From contig NC_083638.1 in NCBI RefSeq assembly GCF_963576545.1, positions 31,713,400-31,777,399 of the forward strand: a stretch of 64,000 nucleotides of DNA. The letters are read 5' to 3'. Shown here piece after piece: positions 1-11,036 of this stretch. Made by a program: the position numbers and the translations under genes. The notes below the pieces were generated by a model. That model worked only from the letters and a program-made list of their open reading frames with translations. It ran no database searches and had not been told where the DNA came from. Position 1 is the stretch's first letter; every line of letters begins with the position of its first letter. This DNA is from Limanda limanda (Eukaryota > Chordata > Actinopteri > Pleuronectiformes > Pleuronectidae).

Positions 1-96
1 CAAAGGAAACTTTATGTCTTGCAAAGAGCATGCAAAGCTTCAAAATGCATGTGCTCGGGCCCACCCAGTGCTGCTTTGCAGCCCTAGAAATTTTAG

Positions 97-140
97 TTAT
101 TATTATTATTATTATTCATTATTATTATTTATTATTATTA
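97..140. repeat. (TTA)n microsatellite
   Basis: An imperfect run of TTA/ATT triplets, broken once by a C. Simple repeat; no other function seen. The first 96 bases show nothing I can assign. Confidence 0.8.
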
Positions 141-291
141 GTTTAACAATGTTGCTTTAATATTTTCTACATTTAATGACTAACTTTGAATTTGACAGTG
201 ACAGACCTCTGCAGTGCACAGGTAATATTTATATTGTATCTTTACTTATTTATAATGTTTACCGAGTCTGTATTTTTATGCTACTGTCAAA

Positions 292-352
292 TATCTAATT
301 TCCCCAAAGTGGGATAAATAAATGATCATCTAAACAAATCTTAACTTATCTT
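292..352 (+). mobile_element. 3' tail of a non-LTR retrotransposon (fragment)
   Basis: The motif ATTTCCCC-x-AGTGGGATAAATAAA followed by short (A/T)CTTA-type units resembles the 3' tails of fish LINEs that end in simple repeats. Only the tail is present, as expected for a 5'-truncated insertion. Assigned by recall of common fish repeats, so moderate to low confidence. Confidence 0.4.
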
Positions 353-707
353 AAAAAGCAACAATTTGCTAACAAGTAGTAGCTGTAACAATATGACGTT
401 ATTATCTACACATAATGAGAACGTTTGGATATCAGAGAAACAGGCAGATCCAAATCTCATTATTTCACGACAGATTGTATTTTATCGTCTTCATAATGTA
501 TTATCTTCAAGCAAAGGAACTTTGTGGCATTGTTAACATCACATTACCCTTCCGTAGGTGTGTGTGTGTGTGGCTGTGTCGTAACAAGACGTCATATCCG
601 TGTGATTACACGAAATTGCTGTAACTTCCGTGTTCATGGTTCCATCTCACTTAAACTACATGTGTGTATTAACATCCCCTCCCTTAAGATATTCATATGG
701 TTTTAAG
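353..707. other. unassigned, AT-rich
   Basis: Contains a short TG run near 560 and a few short open frames without codon bias, start context or recognisable residues. No gene, RNA or structured element is supported. Confidence 0.6.
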
Positions 708-965
708 GAATGGGCGTGGCAAAAAAACTGACTAGCGCCCCCTTAAGGGAAGCCCCGGCACTACGTTTGGCCGACATGTACAAAAATCGTTGGGGACATG
801 TGTCTTTTCATAACAAACAAATAAGTCTCTTGGATAGATATGCTAGACCAAACAGGAAGTCTGCCGTTTTTAATTTAGTGGCCATTTTGACCATATTCAC
901 CATTTTTACTTTGACATACTTGTCCCAGGGCTTTCATCAGTTCAACTTAAAATTCAGATGAGTGT
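708..965 (+). repeat. dispersed fish repeat fragment
   Basis: Features such as GGGCGTGGC, AGCGCCCCCT, 'ACAGGAAGTCTGCC' and 'GGCCATTTTGACC' match a dispersed repeat I recall from many teleost genomes (probably a degenerate DNA transposon). An 83-codon open frame spans it (710-961), but its translation has no recognisable domain and I treat it as chance. Confidence 0.45.
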
Positions 966-984
966 CATCACAACAAGATGGAGA

Positions 985-1175
985 TAAAAAATGATTTAGG
1001 GATTGATTTTGATGACATCCCAGAGTTGGGACCAGGAAGCAGAGCTGCAGTGCTAAACACTTCTCTGCGGTCCCTCTGGATCAGTCACCCAACCGCATAG
1101 AGACTGTCTCTGTCTACCGTCCAATTAAATTATTTAAATTAAACAATAACACAGCGAGAACTCCACACAATAATC
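985..1175 (+). mobile_element. L2-like LINE, 5' segment (part 1 of 3)
   Basis: This segment ends at a 4-bp AATC that recurs at 7544, where recognisable L2-like endonuclease coding sequence resumes. Removing the retrovirus joins 'ACACAATAATC' to 'TTAAAAAAATTAACACAACC', which reads as ordinary continuous L2 leader sequence. The stretch itself has no clean long frame. It is the upstream piece of the same LINE copy found at 7548-9317 and 12138-13145. Inference rests on the matching target duplication and on resemblance to fish L2 leaders. Confidence 0.65.
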
Positions 1176-1770
1176 TGTAATGGAATATTTTCATACAAGG
1201 ACAAGCAAATAATTCTCAATCTGGAAGTTTAATTCTTTAACCCAGCTGCGGCTGGGGACACTGCTATCATCACAGACAGATTCAAGCAAATGCAATGAAC
1301 AATGGGAAATGCATACATTTATACTGGTTTGACTCCTCCTCACACATCAGAATACAGCAGACCAATCAGCTTCTCTCCATGTCGTGACCAGGAAGACCAG
1401 TCATTGGTCTCTGGCGGTCTCTTTGAAGTTTGAACAAGATGCTAAACGCATCTTGTTCCAGACCCTTCTGGTCACCCCTGGTCTGGGAGATCTCTCTCAG
1501 AGATCTCCTGTCTCTGCAGGTCACACCTAATAACCTTTGAAGCTTCCTGCTGCAGAAGACTTAATTGGCCCCTGTTGAGAAACCTTTTGTTCACACTAGA
1601 CTGAGAAGGCCACGTCTAAAGACTTTCAAGAGCATTATGCATAGTGTTAACTTGAGCTAAACTCTGACTATGAGTCTTGAACCACCAAAATACATCTTTC
1701 AGTAAACTTCTTTCTATATAAATGTAATCTGTTACATTTAACCATGTCTAAATACAAAATTCCCATCACA
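1176..1770 (-). repeat. 3' LTR of the endogenous retrovirus
   Basis: 595 bp. Relative to the other LTR it carries an extra 25 bp near 1406-1430 beside a stem-loop. On the minus strand a TATA-like TTTATATAG lies near the start of the LTR and an ATTAAA near its end, consistent with promoter and polyadenylation roles, though neither is proven. Confidence 0.9.
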
Positions 1771-1785
1771 ATTCCTCCCTTTTTA
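1771..1785 (-). promoter_or_regulatory. polypurine tract
   Basis: Minus-strand AAAAAGGGAGGAAT directly abuts the LTR's TGTGATGG. This is the expected position and composition for the plus-strand primer of a retrovirus, and it fixes the element as minus-oriented. Confidence 0.85.
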
Positions 1786-2385
1786 TCCATCTGGGATCAA
1801 CATCTTTATAACATCTCATCATTTAGATTGGGAATTTTCCAGGATATGTGAATTTCAAAAATTGAACTTAATTAAAGAAGTACACTAGTCTTAGCGCAAA
1901 AACAATACAACAAAGTTACACAATTGAAAATTATCAGTTTCTACAAACTTCAATAACGTATTTTACAATTATTAAAACGATGTGCATCATATTATCAAAA
2001 TGTTCACTGTATTGGTGCCACACTTCGTCCTGATCGTGTGTCGAACACCTCCTTGTTGAAGAACATCTTGTTTCAGAGACATCTTGTATGCTCTGACTTT
2101 GATGATCAGAAATTTGATGTTGTTCCTGCCAAGCATTCGTGAGCAGGGAAACCATCTCTTTTCCCTTGAATGCTTCTCAATCATGTGTTGCTGATCTCCT
2201 GTTGGTGCGGTTGTGTTCAGCGTGTAGCTCTTCAAATGTGTTGACTCTTCTCGCAACACCTAAAAATTAAGACTGAAGGCTCACACACTGGCACAAAGCA
2301 CTTCCCGTCCTGTAGATCCACCCCTGGCTCTGGAAATCCTTCTGCGTTGGCCCTCATCTCCAGGTTGACCTCTGCGACCTTCCTG

Positions 2386-2750
2386 TCATCTGTGTTGAGA
2401 GGCATTTGGCTTGCACTCGTTCCATCGACGTCGTCTTCTTCTTCCATCCTTAAGCACAATCCAGTCTCCTGGTTTCAGGTCACGCAGTCCTCTCTCCATG
2501 GATTTAGATAGAATCTCCTCGTCTGCCTGTGGATTTTAAAGAGTACAGGAAACAGTTTAAAACAATATCTACCAGTTTGTTTTTCAATGTGTTTTTCAAT
2601 GTGTTTGTTATGTTTGTTTTTTACTTCCTTCTCTCTCCACTGTCCCATCCCTGGCGGGATGTGGCATGATGTTGCCTTGTGTTGATACTCATACTCACCA
2701 GCATCCTTAAAGCTGCGCTTACAAAATTGGGTACAATTATCAGTGGACAT
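2386..2750 (-). pseudogene. integrase remnants of the endogenous retrovirus
   Basis: Two neighbouring frames carry degenerate integrase signatures. At about 2640-2750 a 'TDNCTQF' motif is followed by a histidine- and glycine-rich stretch that resembles the second catalytic Asp region of retroviral and Gypsy integrases, with Cys where Gly is usual. At 2386-2499 a frame contains 'LKPGDWIVLKD' and then a run of arginines and Trp, resembling the integrase C-terminal SH3-like domain of fish retroviruses. Frames and stops differ between the two, so no integrase can be made. The zinc-binding N-terminus was not seen. Family assignment is inference from motifs. Confidence 0.55.
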
Positions 2751-5075
2751 CCTTTTAGAAATCTTCCATCATGGAATGAGTTCTCCGAACAGTATCTGTT
2801 TCACCGCTGGAGAATCCTGTTTAGATGTTTGGGAAAAACTTCTGCTTGCATAGAAATCATGTCAATGAAAACAAAACAGTATTTATTTATTTCCCTAACC
2901 TACTTTATTAAACTTAATCTTTATTAAACCTCTCTATAAATGATTAAACCGTTTGTTTTGAGGTGGATGTCAATCTTGTAGAACCTGGATGTCTTTATTT
3001 TATTTGTAACTCAAATTACATAACTCTGTTAAAAAAGTTTTATTGAATATTATTTAGAGTGTTTCTTGTGTACACCCAATAACCCAATTCATCTATATCC
3101 AGCATATGTTACTCCTCCCTCTTGACACACTGACTCCAGTCATGTGTCAATCCAACCTAATTGAGAAAACATACACAGATTTAACAAAATCATCCATATC
3201 CCACATCAAAAGTCCATCGACCACCAAACAAAACACAGTCTATCAAGACTACGTAATTCCTAAACTAATAAAACTAATTCTACATTCTAAAAAAATTATT
3301 TAAGTTTGATGTAGCCTTGCTTACAGCTCCTGTAAGCCATATTAAATGTCAATATTAAGAATCATTCTAATGTCCTCCATGTTCTCTGCAGACTGCATAC
3401 TGTTTGCAAAACAAAGAGTCAAACGTGTGAAATGAAGTTGGTTCATGAGTCTCTTAATCAGCCAAAATCACATGCAGACCCCCCATGCAAACAAGCTATC
3501 AGTGTAAATCTTGACACTCTCGCCACTAGCATATTTGCATCTCCTTGGTCAATGCATGTAATGATGGGGACGGTTTCCCTCTGTTTCAAACAGAGTCGTA
3601 AACCCACTCTGTTTTCACACTCTGCTGCTGAAAACCCGTCATCAAACACTTCAGTTTCACAGTAATCAGCTATTTAAATCTAAATTTGCTCTACTGATAT
3701 AGTTAAGAATTTCCTAGTTAAAAAAAAAAAACGTTCTATCTGTAAATAGTAATGTCTATCATCCAAAAAAATACTGTATCATAGCTGAACCTCCTAGCTG
3801 TTGAAAAGTGAACGTTATTTTCTCCAGCAAATATCATTGTTACAGCATATGACACTAGTAAAGTCTTATTTCAAAGTATCACACATATCACATTACTCTG
3901 TTCTCTCAGAAGCTGCCATTGCTCTGAGACTTGCTTGAAACTCTGCATCTGTTGTTTTTCCCCTAAAGGAAAAAGTTTTTCTGTTTAAACAGAAGATTAC
4001 TCATATTCCACAAGAAGATTTCAGATATTCTTTTCTATTGCGTCTGCTCCTCTGATCAGACCAAAATCATATTTGTGTCCGGTTCACGAACATGATAGTA
4101 CCTCTTATCAACTCAGAAAAATCAATAATGTTTACAACAAAGCTAAAAATGTACTTCAATACATCAAAGAAATACTCAATCATGCAGAAATGTGTTCAAA
4201 ACCCTTATGTAATTTAGCACTACGGAAAATCGTTTGCGATTAATTGTTAACCTCCCTTTTAAAATCTTTTAATTTGATTAAATGTTTTTTCTTTTCTTAT
4301 AGCCAATGTATCTATCAAAAACTACTGAGACAACACCGTATTTACTATTCTAAATGCAACCAAACTTATTTTATCCTTAATTTACTTACTATATAACCTT
4401 TTAAACTAAATTTGTCTTACCAAATGATTTCAGTTTGTCTGAGTTTAATAAATTCAGTAATCTAATTTGTCTCCCCCTCTGATTCTTTGCACGAGGATGT
4501 TACTTAGAGGTGAGAAAGGTGTCTCGGATCCTCCATTGATATGCTTGTGTCAGATCCCCCTTTCTCATTTAAATAAATGCAGATGTTATTCAACTCTGTC
4601 TTCCACTACTGCCCTGCCGTTTTAAAATTTAGCATACTATTCTATCTTCCCCCTAAATTTTACCCAGCAGTAAAGTGACAACAGAGATAAATGTTTGTCT
4701 TGCATTTAGCCTCTAACAACATTATAAAACCCCAATGATAAAAATGCATCTCTCTACTACTTTTGCACATGTTTTCTATCATTATGAGCTATATAACATT
4801 CATTCTAAAAGTAATATCACCCTCTTCACACATATTTACTGGTGCTTTTAGTTCCTGAACCTAAAAATAGATTTAATTTGTGTGTTTTTAGCAATTAGTT
4901 TTATTGATTTCTAATTTAACTATAATAATGTTAACCATATGCTTTTATGTGTAACATTAATTCACATGGTGTCTGCAGCTGTGTTCTTACAATATTGATG
5001 TGTGGGTTCAAACTCCCTCTCCGTCTCAACGTTTTCACCAACTGGATCCGTATCTGTCCTCAGCTCCCCGTCCAG
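2751..5075 (-). other. retroviral interior without recognisable frame
   Basis: By position this should hold protease, reverse transcriptase and RNase H. No frame above about 90 codons and no YXDD, DTGA or RNase H motif was found on the minus strand, and the AT-rich sequence with T-runs looks like deleted or replaced material. It is shorter than a full pol (about 3.3 kb would be needed). Confidence 0.55.
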
Positions 5076-5756
5076 TCAATCGCACTGTGTGTGCTGATTC
5101 ATAGGGCACTCTCTTGACCAGTGCCCCACTTTGCCACATCTATAACAAGCGTCAGCTCTTCCTCGTCCCCTTCCTCTCCCGCGTCCGCGGGCTTGGCTTT
5201 TCCAAGCTTTTGGCTGTGCAACTTTCAGCGTCCCTGTAAAATAAGCACATCTTCAACTTGCAAAATGGTGGAAACTGAAAGCCTGCTTACCTTCACCTCC
5301 ACAACAAAGCTGAATTCTGGAAGTGTCGATTGGGACGTTTGAGGCCGACGCCTGCTCTGTCTGCAGCAATCTCCCTCTCAGTGGAGATGGATCCAGCTCA
5401 GAACCTATACACAGAGCCTGGGACTTTGAGATTGTTTCAGTCACAACCTTATGGATTCTCTCCCTGATATTCACTTCAGTCACCCAACATTCAAATGCGC
5501 TCCAGTTTGGCACAAATATCTCCACATCTCTCCTTGTGTCTTGTACCTCTTTGCTTCGTTCTTGTTCCACGAGCAATTTGATCTTAAGCTGCTGCAAATG
5601 ATTTAAAGTTATCATTCCTGTGGTGGGAAAATTACATTTTCTGACCCACACACAAAACTGTTCAACACTACTCTGTCCATACTTCAGTACCATATCTTGA
5701 ACTGTAGGAGAAGTAATCTGTGTTGAATTAATCAAGCTGCTGATGTTTAAACTCAT
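5076..5756 (-). pseudogene. gag-like gene with one in-frame stop
   Basis: A single minus-strand frame runs from an ATG at 5756 to a TGA at 5076 (226 codons), broken once by TGA at 5253-5255. The part downstream of that stop contains a stretch of alternating Arg-Gly followed by one zinc knuckle with the ligands C-x2-C-x4-H-x4-C (CYRC...H...C, about 5109-5150), the arrangement of a retroviral nucleocapsid. The upstream 167 codons have no recognised domain but lie where matrix and capsid should be. The length is short for a retroviral Gag. The stop may be a mutation or a readthrough site; sequence alone does not decide. Identification as gag is firm from the knuckle, its position and the adjacent LTR. 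Confidence 0.75.
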
Positions 5757-6957
5757 TTTTCTAATAGTTTATTTTAACAGTTATGACTTAACTCTAGATT
5801 GTTTATCAATTAAAACTCAGATTTATTCAGTAGAATACGAATCTTTTGGGGAATTAAGTTCTACTGATATGGTAAAAGACCTTAATGTTTCTGAGATTTT
5901 TTCCTAAAGCCAATTATTTCCTACTTCTTAAAACCGTCTATTTTCAAATTTGTTTTAAGATTTATTTGAGTTTGTTTCTTTTTCTTTTGCTATTAGCCTT
6001 AAAAACTTAACATTTACACAGCAAATATACTCAAAATATACTCACCTTGCTCCAGTGCTGAGAATTCCCTAGAAATCCTCTCTCACTCACTCCTCTCTTT
6101 TTCTTTTTCAGCTGTAATTCTCAGATTAGTCTCATCAAATCATGCATGTTACTTGCATCAAATCATCAACATTTGTGTAATTTTTATAGTAACCTTTCAC
6201 CTTCAAAACACTTTTTAAGAGACAATGAGAAAAACTCCTTCAGTTATAATATTGCCACTGTAATCACCTCTTGTAATTACTAAGTTTTAATTTTAATTCC
6301 TTTAATACAATTCTAAAACTCTGCATGAATCAAATCGCCTTAGAGAAAACTTAATTTCACATTTCTCTTAAACAAGACACATGCAGGTATAAAATGTATG
6401 GGAACTTATCAGATTTTTAAACAGATTATTATGCTGAGCTGTCCGGACCTGGCCAAGGTCCCTCTGTCACAGCTTTTCCTCTATTTCAAAATAATAATAC
6501 TATTATATATTTATATTCTACTCTTCTGCTTGTTTACAATAACTATGAGCATGCCGCAGCGCCCAATATTAAAGTAATTTAGCATTAAACTCTTTCGCTA
6601 AACCCTGTTTAACAATTTGATCTTTTTTCTGAAAAGAACTTAACCAGTGAAGCTTCGTGGGGTCTGCATCGATTTCCGAAACCTCGCCATGCATGCACGT
6701 CTGCAACTCCGTTTCAATGAACGAGTGAACCTCTTTAACCATGACCTTTTTCCTTAAAAGACCGAAAACAGAATTATACTTTACCAGAATCCAATTGTTT
6801 GCCTGTCCAGGTCCGTTAGTTAATCTCAGTGAGGACTCCTCGCTCTCAGGACATCAGGCCCCCTGAAATAATAGAGGTTTGTCCCAGACGTACTGCCAGC
6901 ATGCAGTTACTTACGATCAGCACCGAGAGCCAGAGTTCACTCACGTGGATGTCCTCT
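5757..6957 (-). other. retroviral leader or deleted 5' interior
   Basis: About 1.2 kb between the primer site and the gag frame. Unusually long for a leader. No frame, packaging signal or splice donor was convincingly identified. Confidence 0.5.
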
Positions 6958-6971
6958 GCCAACACACGCCA
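6958..6971 (-). promoter_or_regulatory. primer-binding site
   Basis: Minus-strand TGGCGTGTGTTGGC begins with the TGG expected of a tRNA 3' CCA complement and lies 2 bp inside the 5' LTR. I cannot match the rest to a particular tRNA with confidence. Confidence 0.6.
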
Positions 6972-6973
6972 AT

Positions 6974-7543
6974 TGTAATGGAATATTTTCATACAAGGAC
7001 AAGCAAATAATTCTCAATCTGGAAGTTTAATTCTTTAACCCAGCTGCGGCTAAGGACACTGCTATCATCACAGACAGATTCAAGCAAATGCAATGAACAA
7101 TGGGAAATGCATACATTTATACTGGTTTGACTCCTCCTCACACATCAGAATACAGCAGACCAATCAGCTTCTCTCAATGTCGTGACCAGGAAGACCAGAC
7201 ATTGGAACAAGATGCTAAACGCATCTTGTTCCAGACACTTTGGGTCACCCCTGGTCTGGGAGATCTCTCTCAGAGATCTCCTGTCTCTGCAGGTCACACC
7301 TAATAACCTTTGAATCTTCCTGCTGCAGAAGACTTAATTGGCCCCTGTTGAGAAACCTTTTGTTCACACTAGACTGAGAAGGCCACGTCTGAAGACTTTC
7401 AAGAGCATTATGCATAGTGTTAACTTGAGCTAAACTCTGACTATGAGTCTTGAACCACCAAAATACATCTTTCAGTAAACTTCTTTCTATATAAATGTAA
7501 TCTGTTACATTTAACCATGTCTAAATACAAAATTCCCATCACA
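6974..7543 (-). repeat. 5' LTR of the endogenous retrovirus
   Basis: 570 bp, TG...CA termini on the minus strand. Contains two neat stem-loops: 13-bp arms at 7203-7215/7221-7233 and 10-bp arms at 7259-7268/7272-7281. AATC at 7544-7547 repeats the AATC at 1172-1175. Confidence 0.92.
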
Positions 7544-7547
7544 AATC

Positions 7548-8275
7548 TTAAAAAAATTAACACAACCTCTGGAACAATACAGGAAACTAAGACTTTCAAA
7601 TGTGGTCTTTTAAACATCAGATCACTGTCCTCAAAGGCTCTTTTAGTTAATGAACTAGTCTCAGACTACAATATAGATTTATTGTCCCTTACTGAGACGT
7701 GGCTGCATCCTGATGAATATGTCAGTCTAAATTAATCTACTCCCCCCAGTCATATAAATTCACACATTCCCAGGGAACTCGGGCGAGGAGGTGGAGTTGC
7801 TGCTATTTTTAACTCCAGTCTATCAATTAATCCTAAACCTCAACTCAGCTACAACTCATTTGAATGTCTTGTTCTTAGTCTTCCACGTCAATCCAGGAAA
7901 CACCAACAGCCAATCATATTTGCTGTAGTTTATCGTGCTCCTGGGGCTTATACTGAATTTCTAACAGAATTCCCTGAGTTTTTATCAAACCTAGTCCTAA
8001 AGACCGATAAAATTATTATTGTTGGTGACTTTAATATTCATGTTGACAATAATAAAGATAGCCTGAGCGTAGCATTTACTTCAATACTAGACTCAATTGG
8101 CTTTAGTCAGTGTGTACATCAACCTACTCATTGTTGTAACCACACACTTGACCTTGTATTATCATACGGTGTCAAAATTGAACATTTAACAGTACTCTCG
8201 CGCAATCCAATACTATCAGACCATAATTTAATAACCTTTGATTTTCATTATCTGAATATATGCCCCTAATAAAAA
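7548..8275 (+). mobile_element. L2-like LINE, endonuclease region (part 2 of 3)
   Basis: Translations across two frames give an apurinic-type endonuclease of the L2/CR1 group. '[11 protein letters not shown]' and 'LTETWLHPD' lie in the first frame (to a TAA at 7733), then 'GRGGGVAAIF', 'VGDFNIHVD' and 'SDHNLITF' follow in a second frame. These are the usual EN blocks in order. The stop and frameshift make it defective. The protein would nick target DNA to prime reverse transcription. Confidence 0.85.
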
Positions 8276-9317
8276 ACTAATTTTCTAGATGTCTACCTGA
8301 TAGTGCTATAGCTAAATTTAAGGATATAATTCCGATTACATTTAAACCCGTATTATCCGTCGACTTAAACAACAAATTCTTTAAAAACCCGAGCTCTATT
8401 GAGATTGACCACCTCGTAGATAGCTCTGCAGACTCATTACGATTAACATTAGACTCAATAGCGCCTCTAAAAAAGAAATGTGTAAAACATAGTCAATTAG
8501 CTCCGTGGTATAATTCCAAGACACATGAGTTGAAACAAATATCAAGAAAATTAGAAAGGAAGTGGAGCTCCAGCAACAATGTTGAAAATCTCCTAGACTG
8601 GAAGAGTAGTGTTAAAGATTATAAAAAGGCTCTCCACAAAGCAAGAGCTGCCTATTATTCAAAACTAATAGAAGAGAATAAAAACAACCCAAGGTTTCTC
8701 TTCAGCACTGTAGCGAGGCTGACAGAGAGTCACACCTCCACCGAACCCAGTATTCCTCGATCCCTAAATAGCAATATCTTTATGACCTTTTTTAATGATA
8801 AAATTCTAACTATTAGAAATAAAATCAACCATCTCCTGCCCTCAATTGGCACTAATACCCTCCCAACATCAGAGATCTCAGAAACGGCTGAGAATCCTTC
8901 CCATTACTTAGACAGCTTCTCTCTGATCACCCGTGATCAGTTTACCAAAATAATCTCAGGTTCTAAACCAACAACCTGTATTTTAGATCCGATTCCAACT
9001 AAATTACTTAAAGAAATTCTGCCCCTAATAGATAGTTCGCTTCTTAACACAATCAATCTGTCATTATCATCAGGTTATGTACCACAGTCTCTTAAAATAG
9101 CTGTTATCAAACCCCTACTCAAAAAACCCACTCTAGACCCAGAGGTTTTAGCAAATTACAGCCCAATATCTAATCTCCCCTTCCTGTCTAAAATCTTAGA
9201 AAAAGTTGTAGCCAATCAGCTGTGTGAGTTCCTCCAGGAAAATAATATATATGAAGACTTTCAGTCTGGGTTTAGAACCAATCACAGCACAGAGACAGCC
9301 CTGGCAAAAGTCACTAA
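8276..9317 (+). mobile_element. L2-like LINE, RT N-terminal region (part 2, continued)
   Basis: The open frame from 8530 gives the linker and the first reverse-transcriptase blocks, including 'SLKIAVIKPLLKKP', 'NYSPISNLPFLSKILEK' and 'FQSGFRTNHSTETAL'. Fish L2 elements continue with a conserved acidic-leucine motif, but here the frame is cut after 'KVT' by the CACTA-type insertion at 9318. The continuation is found at 12138. Defective because of upstream stops and the insertion. Confidence 0.88.
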
Positions 9318-9900
9318 CACTAGACGAAAAGCAGTATTATTGTCACAGTGAACCTCTTCGGACAGGCCTAATCCCCTGCTGTAACCAACTGTTTCCATGA
9401 TGTTACCTCGGCGTTCGCCAGTGAAGATAAGGTGGGTCTATCGGCGTTTGCGGACCTTAAGGGGGATATGGAGAACAAAGGAGAGAGCCGTGGGGGGGCT
9501 CGCTCCGCCGCGCGGACCGATCGCGACGTGTGATCTAATTAGCATATGAATCGGAGTCCAGCCGCTGGCTAGAACCTCTCTCTATTCACCATTGGAGGAT
9601 ACCACAGACCCTTGAAACTAATGTCACTCGTGATTGGTTGGTAGAAGTGTTGCTATTGGTCACCTTATGGGTCATTGCAGTGCACATGTGGGGTCACAGC
9701 ATTCCGCACGTGGGGTAAGACCCTCCCACACATTATTAATAATAAAAATGTATATATTAATATTTATTATCATTTATTAGTAAGCCTTTACCAAAAGCAC
9801 TGCAGTTAATTAAAACTAAACATTCATGTGATGCTTGATGTTACAGGTGAACATATTGTACAGGGAACAAATGTGAACAAGGTATATGTGGAGTCAAAGC

Positions 9901-9906
9901 TTTATT
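9901..9906 (-). terminator. polyadenylation signal AATAAA
   Basis: Minus-strand AATAAA 30 bp past the stop of the small split frame. It supports a real minus-strand transcription unit in the element. Confidence 0.5.
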
Positions 9907-9935
9907 TACATACAGCAAATATATTGTACAAAAAC

Positions 9936-10299
9936 TCAGGTGAGGCTTGAAATGTTTCTCTGCAGCCTCTGGGTCATGACTTCTTTGTGGGACTCTGTCT
10001 GAATCTTCTCCAGTGTGTAGACGTCTGTGGTGTGTAGCTGTGAGATCAGTGTAGCTTCCAGTCTTATATGAAGTGTGGGACACAGGTCGGTGCGCTCCTG
10101 GCTGTGGAAGGATGGATCCATGTCATCTGTCCCGCTTCAATCAGCTGTAAACACATTCAGTAAAATTAGCATAGTTCAATGACAACATACACCTTTACAT
10201 GTAACTGGAAAATTATTTAATGAATATAACCTTACCCTCTTTCTTCTCCGACAACTCCTCAATGCTGATGTAAGGTCTGGTCGGATCATACTGGCTCAT
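9936..10299 (-). CDS. unidentified small split gene inside the CACTA-type element
   Basis: I do not recognise this protein. Exon B (10236-10329) has an acceptor TTTTCCAG, an ATG at 10299 and 21 codons beginning MSQYDPTRPYISIEELSEKK, then a donor G|GTAAGG. A downstream open frame (9936-10126 with its acceptor at GGGACAG) joins in phase and would give 84 residues, hydrophilic and without a membrane segment. A better acceptor (GTGTTTACAG, exon from 10144) would instead end the protein almost at once. AATAAA follows on the same strand at 9901-9906, and a promoter-like CpG-rich region lies upstream at 10760-11036. A hitchhiking host gene or an element-encoded accessory gene are both possible. Confidence 0.4.
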
Positions 10300-10515
10300 A
10301 GTGTGTCTTTGTACGTCATGGACAGGCAGCTGGAAAACAACGAGAGTAACATGAGTTTATTATTAATAAACGGAAATAGCCGCGCTGCATCACCGTTGGA
10401 AGATCCACAGCAAAAAAACACCAAAACAATTCATAAACAGTTACTTACATTCAATGGCTTAATTTTCTGCACTTTAAATCCGGACTTTCAGCGTCTCAGC
10501 CTAACGCCTCTTTGT

Positions 10516-10545
10516 TTGTGTGTGTGTGTGTGTGGGGGGGGGGCT
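10516..10545. repeat. (TG)n with G-run
   Basis: A short TG array followed by nine G residues, lying in the presumed first intron of the minus-strand unit. Confidence 0.8.
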
Positions 10546-10759
10546 GAGGCTGTGAAAACATACAGAAAAGTCACGTTGATGAAAAAACTTAACGAGAACA
10601 AACTGTTACATCTAAGTAATTCATACATATTTACACATGCACTAGATGTGCTCCAGCACTCGATGCTGTATTCGTATTTTAGCAACTTTCTCGCTATCCC
10701 AAAGTTGCTGGCATGCTTTTCAGATGAACGAGTTAGCTTAGTGGTAGCTAGCAATGGCG

Positions 10760-11036
10760 GCTCCGTTTAGCTTAGCTCTCACCTTAACTCAGGGACTTTG
10801 CATCCGTCTTCTCCGCCTCGACTCGTCCACACCGGGCCCGCGGCTCTGCTTACACACGCACTCATCTTCTCCTCCAGGGAAAAGCGTCGTGTCGACTTCA
10901 GCAAGTTATTTACCCCGAAGACAGACTCACTCGTACGGAACAAACATAACACGAGCGACACTCGATGCTGCAATGCATTAACGAGGCTGTGATTGGTCGA
11001 GCCAATCAGCTGATGACGCGAGCGGGTGACGTGAGG
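10760..11036 (-). promoter_or_regulatory. CpG-rich promoter-like region
   Basis: Stands out from its AT-rich surroundings by many CpGs. It contains an ATTGG (10992-10996), a CCAAT (11002-11006), a TGACG (11014-11018) and a CRE-like TGACGTGA (11027-11034), all within 45 bp. On the minus strand a candidate first exon ends at TTAAG|GTGAGA near 10785. On the plus strand an ATGGCGGCTCCG start lies at 10754. The direction is therefore uncertain and it could be bidirectional; the minus reading is favoured by the downstream exons. Confidence 0.5.

Larger units (their letters stand above)
1176..7543 (-). mobile_element. endogenous retrovirus, full-length outline, coding-defective
   Basis: Two direct repeats (1176-1770 and 6974-7543) bracket 5.2 kb of internal DNA. 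Read on the minus strand the repeats begin TGTGATGG and end CCATTACA, the TG...CA form of retroviral LTRs, and AATC flanks both outer ends as a 4-bp target duplication. A polypurine tract abuts one LTR and a tRNA-like primer site lies 2 bp from the other, fixing the orientation. A gag frame with a CCHC knuckle and integrase remnants are visible in the expected order. Most of pol is unrecognisable and no env is supported. Apart from one 25-bp indel, the LTRs differ at only about ten positions by eye, so the insertion looks fairly recent. It sits inside an L2-like LINE. Confidence 0.9.

Noticed and set aside
1987..2259. Minus-strand 90-codon frame with an REKR motif, considered as an envelope cleavage site
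   Set aside because: Too short, no fusion peptide, no Cys motif of a transmembrane subunit, and only about 600 bp lie between integrase remnants and the LTR.
5121..5601. Plus-strand frames of 73 and 92 codons rich in Ser and Leu
   Set aside because: Antisense shadows of the minus-strand gag frame.
10754..10981. Plus-strand ATGGCGGCTCCG frame of 75 codons with a mitochondrial-like N-terminus
   Set aside because: No convincing donor or downstream exon in phase on the plus strand. The CpG-rich composition opens frames on both strands, and splice signals favour the minus-strand unit.
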